Positions 7,000 to 16,469 of a stretch of 29,482 nucleotides of DNA are shown here, one piece after another. This DNA is from an uncultured Oscillospiraceae bacterium (GTDB lineage Bacteria; Bacillota; Clostridia; Oscillospirales; Ruminococcaceae). Within the stretch, counting starts at the first letter, position 1. Each line of letters begins with the position of its first letter. A model generated the notes under the pieces. The model did not search any database, was not told where the DNA came from, and was given only the letters and a program-made list of their open reading frames with translations. The translations under genes and the position numbers were made by a program. The DNA is taken from NCBI GenBank assembly GCA_934527255.1, contig CAKTAM010000012.1, positions 1 to 29,482 on the forward strand, read 5' to 3'.

Positions 7000-8580
7000 T
7001 TACTGCGGCCCGTGCGCGGCATCCAGCTGCGCCAACAGCTGCTGAAGCGGGGCGTCAAACCCGGCGGGGCGGGCGGACGTCTGCCCGTTTTCATAGACAA
7101 GACAGCTGGGCTGCTGCGGATCGTTAAAGGCGGGCCAGTCGGGCAGACCGGCGCCGTCGGGGCTGCCGGTGCGGGCAAAGTGCGCCCAGGCCAGCGACAT
7201 CTCCTCCTCCAGACGGCCGGAGGCCTCTCCCGCCACCGTGGTAATGCCGTAGGCGGCGTTGTGGAACACAAAGGCGATCTCGCTGCTGTGGCCCATCAGA
7301 AAACCGCCCAGAACCGGCGATTCAAACGCGAACAGATACTGATACACCGGGGCATTTGTCATGGCGGCGCGGGCGGTGCAGAACTGGGTGACGCCGCTGC
7401 GCATGGTGCTGTCCGCCGCCGCCGCGTACACAGCGGGCAGCTGCGGCCAGACGGCGGCAAAGCAGGCGGCCAGCTCGGCGGCGCGGCCTTTGGCGCGGGG
7501 GCGCAGCGCCTCCAGCGCTTTTTCGGGGGAAAGCGCCGCGCTGCCGGGGGCCGGGGTGGAAAATTCGCACAGGTTGCTGCCGACAATCACGGGAATGTGC
7601 GCCGTCTGCCGCCGAAAGCCGACCAGCAGCGGGTCGCCGACAAAATCCTCGCCGGGCACCGGCGCCCAGCCCATAAAGATGGGCGCGCCGGTCTGCTCGC
7701 GTGCAATGGCGTTGGAGGCACGCGCCAATGTATCAAAGGGCAGCGTTTCCAACCGGGATACCGTGTCGGCATTCAGCCCCAGCCGTGCCAGCAGCTGCTC
7801 GGTATCGGCCCGGGCGGATGCGGGGGTGCGGCGCAGGGCATCCAGCGACAGTGTGCCGCTTTGAATAATGGCCTTGTGATACAGGCCGTCCGCGGCGGGC
7901 ATCTGCAGCAGGGTGGCCACCTTGCCGCCGCCGCCCGACTGTCCGAAAAGGGTCACATTATCCGGGTCGCCGCCGAACGCGGCGATGTTCTCCCGTATCC
8001 AGCGCAGGGCGGCAATGGTATCCCACATGCCGGCGTTGGCCGAATGACGGTACTTTTCCCCATAGGCGGACAGATCCAGATACCCCAGCAGGTTCAGCCG
8101 GTGGTTCAGCGTGACGACGACCACATCGCCGACCCGTGCAAGCGCCTCGCCGTCATAGGCGGCCAGCTCCAGGCTGGAGCCGCCGGTATAGGCGCCGCCG
8201 TGCAGCCAGACCATGACCGGCCTGCGGGCGTCGGCGGCATTGGCCGGGGCCCAGATGTTCAAAAACTGGCAGTGTTCGTTTTCGGGCCAGAAGCGCTGCG
8301 GCAGGGTAAAGGTATCCAGGGGCATCTCGGCAGAATCCGCCGAAAAGGAGGGGTCGGTATGAAAGGCCGGGTTGGGGCAGACATAGCCGTATTGCAGGGC
8401 ATTGCGGATGCCCTGCCAGGGCAGCGGCGGCTGCGGCAGGCAGAAACGCTCTGCACGGGCATAGCGGATGCCGCGAAACTGTGTGACGCCATTGCGGGTA
8501 AAGCCGCGCAGGCGGCCCTGCCGGGTGTCGGCCACCGGGGCATCCGGGGCGCAGAGAATGGTTTCGTTCAGTGTATGCAT
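7000..8580 (-). CDS. Type-B carboxylesterase, second copy
   Basis: Protein of 526 residues from the same family as its downstream neighbour but well diverged. It has the oxyanion motif HGGAYTGGSS, the nucleophile elbow GQSGGGGK with Ser at about residue 215 (Gln replaces the common Glu before Ser), the acidic residue in GSNLCEFS and the histidine in MGHSSEIAFVFHN. The block NIAAFGGDPDNVTLFGQSGG is shared with the other copy. No signal peptide is seen. ATG 8580 follows AGAGGAG with good spacing. A divergent promoter region of about 400 bases separates it from a damaged AraC-family regulator, a layout in which the regulator would normally control the esterases. Substrate unknown. Confidence 0.93.
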   Translation of the reverse strand: MHTLNETILCAPDAPVADTRQGRLRGFTRNGVTQFRGIRYARAERFCLPQPPLPWQGIRNALQYGYVCPNPAFHTDPSFSADSAEMPLDTFTLPQRFWPENEHCQFLNIWAPANAADARRPVMVWLHGGAYTGGSSLELAAYDGEALARVGDVVVVTLNHRLNLLGYLDLSAYGEKYRHSANAGMWDTIAALRWIRENIAAFGGDPDNVTLFGQSGGGGKVATLLQMPAADGLYHKAIIQSGTLSLDALRRTPASARADTEQLLARLGLNADTVSRLETLPFDTLARASNAIAREQTGAPIFMGWAPVPGEDFVGDPLLVGFRRQTAHIPVIVGSNLCEFSTPAPGSAALSPEKALEALRPRAKGRAAELAACFAAVWPQLPAVYAAAADSTMRSGVTQFCTARAAMTNAPVYQYLFAFESPVLGGFLMGHSSEIAFVFHNAAYGITTVAGEASGRLEEEMSLAWAHFARTGSPDGAGLPDWPAFNDPQQPSCLVYENGQTSARPAGFDAPLQQLLAQLDAAHGPQ

Positions 8581-8655
8581 GTGGCTTCTCCTCTTTGAAA
8601 CAATGTTGAGCGGCAGGCGGCTGCCTGCGATCAGACATAAGAATTCGCATGAGCG

Positions 8656-8685
8656 GCTCTGTGGCTGCAGGGTGGTTCACAGAGC
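8656..8685. repeat. Inverted repeat in the esterase leader
   Basis: GCTCTGTG (8656-8663) and CACAGAGC (8678-8685) form a perfect 8-base inverted repeat with a 14-base loop, inside the roughly 250-base leader upstream of the esterase start. It could be an RNA hairpin or an operator. No T-run follows on either strand. Confidence 0.4.
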
Positions 8686-8832
8686 AAACGGGGGAAGAAG
8701 CGAAAAACGGCGAAAAGCTCATGAAAAACTGCCGCTTTCCGCTTTTTTTGGAAAAGCGTTTTCTTCTCCGAAAAAGCAGAGACGATCGGCAGTGAAACCG
8801 GCAAACCCTGTCAAACGCCGCTTTTCAACCTT

Positions 8833-8861
8833 ATTATAGCGGACAGGGCTGGAAATGACCA
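8833..8861 (-). promoter_or_regulatory. Promoter of the esterase pair
   Basis: The minus strand has TATAAT (8833-8838) and a weaker -35 box TGGTCA (8856-8861) with 17 bases between. The untranslated leader would be about 245 bases. Confidence 0.6.
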
Positions 8862-8878
8862 TATCCAATGCAGATAAT
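8850..8878 (+). promoter_or_regulatory. Possible promoter of the AraC-family gene
   Basis: TGGAAA (8850-8855) and GATAAT (8873-8878) are 17 bases apart and overlap the opposing esterase promoter. Both boxes are imperfect. Confidence 0.35.
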
Positions 8879-8987
8879 TTCGTGGCATTTCTGGTAGAAA
8901 AGCCGGCCGCGCTGTGCTGTACTGAAAAAACGGTTTGGGCTGACCCTGCCGACCAAAGCGGCAGAAGAAAAGGAGAGGGGTGCGGCA

Positions 8988-9823
8988 ATGGAGGAAATGT
9001 CCATTCGTTTTTTGCGGAAAAAGAGCTGGAGCATCCGCTGGCGGCGGGCTATCTGCGGCTGGAAAAGGAGCTGCTGGTGACGCCCAGCGCATGATACGGC
9101 AGCCTGCTGGTGCTGGAGGGCGAGGTGACCTTTACACAGGAGGGCAGTGCACCGGTGCGGCTGCCGCCGAGCACAGTGCTGCAGCTGCCGCCGCTGTCAC
9201 GCGGCAGGCTGCAGGCGGCCGGGGCGCTGTGCTACGGCATTTGGCTGGATGCGGCCGCCTGGCAGACGCTGCAGAGCCTTGGCCAGCTGCGGGCCGAGCC
9301 GGTGTTTGCGGTGACGCTTTCGCCGTACCTGCAGGAGCGGCTGCCGCATCTGGTGCGCCAGCTGCGGGATACGCCGCAGTCGGCGCTGTTTGAGGCGCAT
9401 TTGAGCCTGCAGCGCTTTCTGATCCATCTGCACCGCGCGGCGGTGCAGAACGCGCAGAAAAAGCGCGAGGCCATTCTGCAGCGGGCCGGGCAGCTGCTGT
9501 GGAAGGGCAGCACACAGCCGCATTTTCAGGTGGAAAGCGTGGCACAGGCCGTGGGCATGAGCTATGAAAATTTCCGCAAGGTGTTTCGGGCGGCCATGGG
9601 CTGCTCGCCCCATCAGTACCTGCTGGATCGCCGGTTTGACTGGGCCTGTCAGCTGCTGCGCACGGGGCGCACGGTCAGCGAGACCGCCGCAGCCGTCGGC
9701 TATGACGAGCCGTATACCTTTTCGCGGCAGTTTCACCGCCATGTCGGCATGCCGCCCAGTGAAAATCGCCGCAGACACCGGGCGTGGCTGCGGCCATCCG
9801 ACAAGGCCGACGGCGAAGCATGA
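8988..9823 (+). pseudogene. AraC-family transcriptional regulator, disrupted N-terminal domain
   Basis: The C-terminal part is a good AraC-type DNA-binding domain: VESVAQAVGMSYENFRKVF and a second helix-turn-helix with SETAAAVGYDEPYTFSRQF, ending near 9823. The N-terminal cupin-like sensor continues upstream in the same frame through EHPLAAGYLRLEKELLVTPS, but a TGA at 9092-9094 interrupts it; reading resumes as YGSLLVLEGEVTF. Further upstream the only well-placed starts (ATG 8988 or 8997, after AAAGGAGAGG) are in a different frame. They would join the correct frame if the T6 run at 9008-9013 were T7, giving MEEMSIRFFAEKELEHP. So there are two lesions in about 85 bases. The likeliest reading is a recent pseudogene. 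Alternatives are sequence errors, a TGA that was once TGG (Trp), or internal initiation of a DNA-binding-only fragment, although no good internal ribosome binding site is seen. It lies divergent from the two esterases it would be expected to regulate. Confidence 0.75.
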
Positions 9824-9827
9824 AAAA

Positions 9828-9841
9828 CTTTGCCGCAAAAG
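9828..9841. repeat. Palindromic element shared with the GH106-like promoter
   Basis: CTTTGCCGCAAAAG directly follows the AraC-family stop codon and precedes the DUF1846 promoter. Its first 12 bases are identical to those of the minus-strand palindrome at 27538-27550. It could be a binding site for a common regulator; this is inferred from similarity only. Confidence 0.3.
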
Positions 9842-9853
9842 TGCGGGGAAGGC

Positions 9854-9882
9854 TTGTTACAGGGGCGGTTTCGTGCTACAAT
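9854..9882 (+). promoter_or_regulatory. Promoter of the DUF1846 gene
   Basis: TTGTTA (9854-9859), a 17-base spacer ending in TGC, and TACAAT (9877-9882). This would give a leader of about 140 bases before the start codon. Confidence 0.7.
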
Positions 9883-9905
9883 AAAACACGGCAAAAACAG
9901 AAAAA

Positions 9906-9982
9906 CCGACAAAAAGCCCTGCGCGGACGGGGCCTTGTCGGGTGGGTTTGGCGCGGCCGGTCTGGTCTGCGCCGGATTTTTT
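9906..9982 (+). promoter_or_regulatory. Two leader hairpins, the second terminator-like
   Basis: CCGACAA (9906-9912) pairs with TTGTCGG (9935-9941) with inner GCCC/GGGC pairing. Then GGCGC (9950-9954) pairs with GCGCC (9969-9973), with a short inner stem, and is followed after GGA by T6 (9977-9982). The second hairpin lies between promoter and ribosome binding site, so it may be an attenuator. It could instead be the terminator of the upstream AraC-family gene. Confidence 0.5.
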
Positions 9983-10029
9983 GTTGACCGTTGACCGACA
10001 GAACGGGCACGCATATTGGGGAGGAAGCA

Positions 10030-11511
10030 ATGAAACAGGGGTTTGACAACGACAAATATCTGCGCCTGCAGTCGCAGAAAATCAAGGAACGCATCGCGCG
10101 CTTCGGCGGCAAGCTGTATCTGGAGTTTGGCGGCAAGCTGTTTGACGATTATCACGCGTCGCGCGTGCTGCCGGGCTTTGCGCCGGACAGCAAGATCACC
10201 ATGCTCATGCAGCTGAAGGAGCAGGCGGAGATCGTCATTGTCATCAATGCGGCGGACATCGAACAGAACAAGGTGCGCGGCGACCTGGGCATCACCTACG
10301 ATCAGGATGTGCTGCGGCTGATCGATGCCTTTCGCGGCAAGGGGCTGTATGTGGGCAGCGTGGTGCTGACCCGCTACCATGCGCAGCCGTCGGCCATTGC
10401 CTTTGAAAACAAGCTGGCGTCGCTGGGCATCTGTACCTACCGGCACTATTCGATCGCGGGTTACCCCTCTGATCTGGAGCACATCGTCAGCGACGAGGGC
10501 TACGGCCGCAATGACTATATCAAAACCAGCCGCAGTCTGGTAGTGGTGACGGCCCCCGGCCCCGGCAGCGGCAAAATGGCCACCTGTCTGTCGCAGCTGT
10601 ACCATGACGAAAAGCGGGGCATCCGCTCGGGCTATGCCAAGTTTGAGACCTTCCCCATCTGGAACCTGCCGCTGAAGCACCCGGTCAATCTGGCCTACGA
10701 GGCCGCCACGGCCGACCTGAACGATGTGAACATGATCGATCCCTACCATCTGGAGGCCTACGGCGAGACCACGGTCAACTATAACCGCGATGTGGAGATT
10801 TTCCCGGTGCTGAACGCCATGCTGGAGCGCATTCTGGGCCAGTCGCCGTACAAATCGCCCACGGATATGGGCGTAAATATGGCCGGGCTGTGCATCTATG
10901 ACGACGAGGCGGTGCGTGCTGCCGCCCGGCAGGAGATCCTGCGCCGCTGGTACGCGGCCGGGTGCGAAAAGCGCAAGGGCAGCGGCAGCGGGGCGGCGCT
11001 GGAAAAGTGCGAGCTGCTGATGAAGCAGGCGGGCCTTGGCCCGGCCGACCGGCCGGTCGTTGGCGCGGCGCTGGCCCGTGCCGAGGCCACCGAGGCCCCG
11101 GCGGCGGCGCTGCAGCTGCCGGACGGCCGCCTTGTCACCGGGCGCACCTCCAATCTGCTGGGGGCCAGTGCGGCAGTCCTGCTGAACGCGCTGAAAACGC
11201 TGGCGGGCATTGACGATGCCATTCCGCTGATCTCTCCCGCCGTCATCGAGCCCATTCAGACGCTGAAGGTGAAATATCTGGGCAATCACAACCCGCGCCT
11301 GCATACCGATGAAATTCTGGTGGCGCTTTCCATTTGCGCCGCCACCGATGAAAACGCCCGCCGGGCGATGGAGTGCCTGCCTCAGCTGAAGGATTGCGAG
11401 GGGCACTCGACCGTCATTCTGGCCCCGGTGGATGACGGCGTCTGGCGCAAGCTGGGTGTGCACCTGACCTGCGAGCCGCGCTATCAAAGCAAAAAGCTGT
11501 TCCATCGCTGA
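10030..11511 (+). CDS. DUF1846 (UPF0371) family protein
   Basis: Protein of 493 residues, the normal size for DUF1846. The family is common in Firmicutes and its biochemical role is not established to my knowledge. Recognisable family blocks are MKQGFDNDKYLRLQSQKIKE at the N-terminus, KLYLEFGGKLFDDYHASRVL, a glycine-rich loop APGPGSGKMATCLSQLYH at about residues 174-191 that resembles a nucleotide-binding loop, KFETFPIWNLPLKHPVN, and DDGVWRKLGVHLTCEP near the C-terminus. No signal peptide or membrane segment is seen, so it is cytoplasmic. The start is ATG 10030, after GGGGAGGAAGC; the frame also opens at 9991 but without a ribosome binding site. It is a single-gene unit with its own promoter and a very strong terminator. 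Family call confident, function unknown. Confidence 0.9.
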   Translation: MKQGFDNDKYLRLQSQKIKERIARFGGKLYLEFGGKLFDDYHASRVLPGFAPDSKITMLMQLKEQAEIVIVINAADIEQNKVRGDLGITYDQDVLRLIDAFRGKGLYVGSVVLTRYHAQPSAIAFENKLASLGICTYRHYSIAGYPSDLEHIVSDEGYGRNDYIKTSRSLVVVTAPGPGSGKMATCLSQLYHDEKRGIRSGYAKFETFPIWNLPLKHPVNLAYEAATADLNDVNMIDPYHLEAYGETTVNYNRDVEIFPVLNAMLERILGQSPYKSPTDMGVNMAGLCIYDDEAVRAAARQEILRRWYAAGCEKRKGSGSGAALEKCELLMKQAGLGPADRPVVGAALARAEATEAPAAALQLPDGRLVTGRTSNLLGASAAVLLNALKTLAGIDDAIPLISPAVIEPIQTLKVKYLGNHNPRLHTDEILVALSICAATDENARRAMECLPQLKDCEGHSTVILAPVDDGVWRKLGVHLTCEPRYQSKKLFHR

Positions 11512-11642
11512 AACATCGGGACAGCGCGGTTTTTGCACGCGCGGCCGGGTGCGGAAAACGGCCGGTTCTCCCCGGCGGCGGGCTGCCGGTCAGACAGCGG
11601 GGCGGTACGGATTGCTTTGAAAAAGATATTGTAAAAGGAAAA

Positions 11643-11692
11643 GCCGAAAAGGGGCGCTGCATACCTGCAGCGCCTCTTTTCGGCTGTTTTTT
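11643..11692 (+). terminator. Terminator of the DUF1846 gene
   Basis: GCCGAAAAG-GGCGCTGCA pairs with TGCAGCGCC-CTTTTCGGC around a TACC loop (11643-11684, one mismatch), followed by TGTTTTTT. It lies 130 bases after the stop codon. A second, weaker plus-strand hairpin with a T-run lies at about 11731-11777. Confidence 0.9.
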
Positions 11693-11794
11693 GCTTTCCG
11701 GGCGTTTCCGGCCCCTATAAAACCGTGAGGGCTGCCGCGCCGCAGCGGCGGCAGGCGCAAAACGGCGTTTTTTTCTTCCCCGCGCTCCGGTGGC

Positions 11795-11834
11795 AAAAAA
11801 GCTCCTGCGCCCGGTGTGAGAGGGGCGCAGGAGC
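11795..11834 (-). terminator. Terminator of secA
   Basis: Read on the minus strand, GCTCCTGCGCCC (11823-11834) pairs perfectly with GGGCGCAGGAGC (11801-11812) and is followed by T6 (11800-11795). It lies about 60 bases beyond the secA stop codon. Confidence 0.92.
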
Positions 11835-11895
11835 CGCAGAAAAAGAGAGAAGCTGGGGGCGGCGTTCCCAAAAGGAGAGCCGCCGTGCCAAAAGC

Positions 11896-14691
<2,796 letters not shown>

Positions 14692-14744
14692 AGCTTGTCT
14701 TCCTTTCCTCATCAAATGGCATGGCTATCATTTTATACCGCTTT

Positions 14745-14773
14745 ATTGTACTGTTTTATGCGGTCGTTGTCAA
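14745..14773 (-). promoter_or_regulatory. Sigma-A promoter of secA
   Basis: The minus strand has a perfect TTGACA (14768-14773), a 17-base spacer and TACAAT (14745-14750). The leader is short, about 45-50 bases. Confidence 0.88.
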
Positions 14774-15112
14774 ACGAATGCGGGCGAAACCGGGCGGCTG
14801 CGCCGGGCCGGGGGCCAACTTTCATGAAAAATTCACGCGCAAGCAGCCCGAATGGCGGCAAACGTGCGGGCATCGGGCCGTCTTTGGGGGAGAGACCGCC
14901 GCAGGGCGGGCAGCTCCGCGGATAAACACGGCAGGGGGCAAAAAAGCGCCCGGTGCAGATGCCGTTCGGGCGGCGAAGTGACGCCGCAGAGAGATACCCG
15001 GGGAAAGCCGTGCGCTGCCCGGCGGCGCGCGGGGCCCGGGGCGGCGTTTGGCGTGAAGCCGCCGCCGCACCTTTGCACAGATGCAAAACACCGCATACAG
15101 CCGTGTATAAAG
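14774..15112. other. Gene-free GC-rich region between secA promoter and small RNA
   Basis: No convincing gene on either strand. It contains a terminator-like minus-strand hairpin at 14941-14972 (GCCCG/CGGGC followed by T6), a GGCGGC/GCCGCC hairpin near 15042-15065 and a TTTGCA/TGCAAA repeat near 15072-15087. Open frames here have no ribosome binding sites and unlikely composition. Confidence 0.5.
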
Positions 15113-15282
15113 GAAAAAGCCTCCCTTGTGACCAAGGGAGGCAAAAGGAAAAAGAAGAAAATCGGCATGCCGGAGAAGGATGAAACTCCGACAGCGACAA
15201 GAAGTAATCACAATCGGGTGGAAAGGCGAACCCTTCCGAAGAGAGGTCTGCGGGCTTGCTTGCCGTTCAGCTCCTCTCGACG
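15113..15282 (-). ncRNA. Small non-coding RNA candidate with 6S-like architecture
   Basis: A complete non-coding unit on the minus strand: promoter at 15289-15316, predicted start near 15282, and a terminator whose stem GCCTCCCTTG/CAAGGGAGGC (15119-15142, four-base loop) is followed by T5. The RNA is about 170 bases. The ends can pair: 15271-15278 with 15150-15157 (eight pairs, several G-U), then a symmetric 5x5 internal loop, then 15258-15265 with 15163-15170 (seven of eight). A CGGAG/CTCCG hairpin (15171-15190) abuts this on the 3' side, and the middle holds a GGAAGG/CCTTTCC hairpin. A long closing stem, a bubble with a 3'-side hairpin and an apical arm resemble 6S RNA, which binds RNA polymerase. 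Primary sequence was not matched to 6S, so identity is uncertain. The signal recognition particle RNA core motif is absent. Confidence 0.6.
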
Positions 15283-15288
15283 TTTTTT

Positions 15289-15316
15289 ATTATACCACGT
15301 TTTTTGGCAAAGTCAA
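15289..15316 (-). promoter_or_regulatory. Promoter of the small RNA
   Basis: The minus strand has TTGACT (15311-15316), a 16-base spacer with an A-run, and a perfect TATAAT (15289-15294). It points away from spoIIR and has no start codon with a ribosome binding site before the terminator. Confidence 0.8.
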
Positions 15317-15630
15317 CAAAAATAGAAGTAAAATTTTGGGCAAAAAAACAGTTCTCACTTGTGAAAAAGTACCAAAAACCACGCAAAAATTTGGAAGAAT
15401 CGACAAGGAGGGCCGCTGAGAGGAAAGAAAGCAGCAGGAAGAAGCCCCGGCGGCGCGCGTGCGCAGGCATAAAAACGGAGGGTAAGGGTAGCGAGATGTG
15501 CCGGGCGCCGGGTGTTTTGAAAAAAATGTGCCCAGAGGAATATTTTCCCAACGCCATGGCCCATACTCCGACAGAAAGCAGACCCGGCGCGGCGGTGTGC
15601 CCCGGCGTCGGGCAGACAGGAGGCAAAAAT
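15317..15630. other. Gene-free region upstream of spoIIR
   Basis: An AT-rich stretch (15317-15400) with A-runs and a small TCACTTGTGA palindrome at about 15357-15366, then GC-rich DNA. The forespore gene spoIIR would be expected to have a sigma-F promoter; I found only a weak candidate (GCATA near 15467 with a poor -10 match). No gene seen. Confidence 0.4.
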
Positions 15631-16278
15631 ATGAAAGAAGAAAAACGGTGCACCCACCGGGGCGTTCGGCTGTGTTTGCGGCTGGCCGTCGGGCTGGGGA
15701 CGCTGCTGGCCATTGTGCTGACGGGATGGTGCAGCTTCGGCCGGGTGTGTGCGCACATCCGCAGTCAGACGCTGCGCCTGCATGTGCTGGCCAATTCGGA
15801 TGCGCCGGAGGATCAGCAGCTGAAGCTGCAGGTACGGGATGCGCTGGTGCAGCAGTGTGCCGCGCTGTTTGACGGGGCCGACACCCTGGCCGAGGCGCAG
15901 GCGCGCGCCGTGCAGGCAATGGCGCAGCTGCAGCAGACGGCCGAGGCGGTGGTGCGGCAGGCGGGGTATGATTACCCGGTCAGCCTGCGGCTGACCGACC
16001 GGTATTTTGACACCCGTACCTATGAAGAATACACCCTGCCTGCCGGGCGCTACCGGGCGCTGCAGGTGCAGCTGGGGGCGGGTGAGGGCCATAACTGGTG
16101 GTGCGTGCTGTTTCCGCCGCTGTGCATCCCGGCGGCACAGGCCGACGGTTCGGCCCGGCAGCGCGAGACGGCCGAGGCCGTCTGGGGGCCGGGCGGCGTG
16201 CGGCTGGCCACCGGCGGCTATGAGGTACGCTTTGCCCTGCTGGAATGGCTGGAGCATTGGAAAGGAGAAAAAAGCTGA
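15631..16278 (+). CDS. spoIIR: Stage II sporulation protein R
   Basis: Secreted signal made in the forespore that activates the membrane protease SpoIIGA, which in turn processes pro-sigma-E in the mother cell. Protein of 215 residues. One N-terminal membrane or signal segment lies at about residues 13-35 (RLAVGLGTLLAIVLTGW), followed by the family hallmark LRLHVLANSDAPEDQQLKLQ and, later, NWWCVLFPPLCI. ATG 15631 is preceded by AGGAGG at ideal spacing; the open frame extends far upstream but with no other start of this quality. A terminator follows at once, so it is a single-gene unit. Its presence indicates that the organism belongs to a spore-forming lineage. Confidence 0.95.
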   Translation: MKEEKRCTHRGVRLCLRLAVGLGTLLAIVLTGWCSFGRVCAHIRSQTLRLHVLANSDAPEDQQLKLQVRDALVQQCAALFDGADTLAEAQARAVQAMAQLQQTAEAVVRQAGYDYPVSLRLTDRYFDTRTYEEYTLPAGRYRALQVQLGAGEGHNWWCVLFPPLCIPAAQADGSARQRETAEAVWGPGGVRLATGGYEVRFALLEWLEHWKGEKS

Positions 16279-16286
16279 ACAGTACA

Positions 16287-16314
16287 GGCGGCCGTCTGCG
16301 TGCGGCCGCCTTTT
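16287..16314 (+). terminator. Terminator of spoIIR
   Basis: GGCGGCCG (16287-16294) pairs perfectly with CGGCCGCC (16303-16310), followed by TTTT. It begins eight bases after the stop codon. Confidence 0.85.
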
Positions 16315-16364
16315 GCGTGCGGTCGGCCGGGCGCGCCGGGGCGGGTTTTGGAGGGCGATTTTCC

Positions 16365-16393
16365 GTGACAAAACCGCCGGAATGCGGTACAAT
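16365..16393 (+). promoter_or_regulatory. Promoter of addBA
   Basis: GTGACA (16365-16370), a 17-base spacer and TACAAT (16388-16393). The leader of about 70 bases contains two copies of CGGCCGTCGG that can take part in hairpins. Confidence 0.75.
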
Positions 16394-16469
16394 AAAAAAG
16401 AAACGGCCGTCGGCCGCACGGCCCTTTGCATCGGCCGTCGGCGACGGCAGAAAAGAGGAGGAGAGCCGT

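Noticed and set aside
9092..9094. The TGA in the AraC-family gene as a selenocysteine codon
   Set aside because: No SECIS-like hairpin could be recognised just downstream, the family does not use selenocysteine, and a nearby frameshift already points to decay.
15200..15240. A T-box-like GGGTGG on the plus strand
   Set aside because: The rest of the T-box sequence and a specifier region are missing, no amino-acid gene follows, and promoter and terminator place the transcript on the other strand.
15113..15282. Signal recognition particle RNA or tmRNA as identity of the small RNA
   Set aside because: The conserved core with GGAAGGAAGC is absent, and there is no tRNA-like 3' end or tag peptide frame.
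15256..15630. Upstream extension of SpoIIR to a 340-residue protein
   Set aside because: The added 125 residues are Arg/Lys-rich non-family sequence, while ATG 15631 has an ideal AGGAGG and starts just before the membrane segment.
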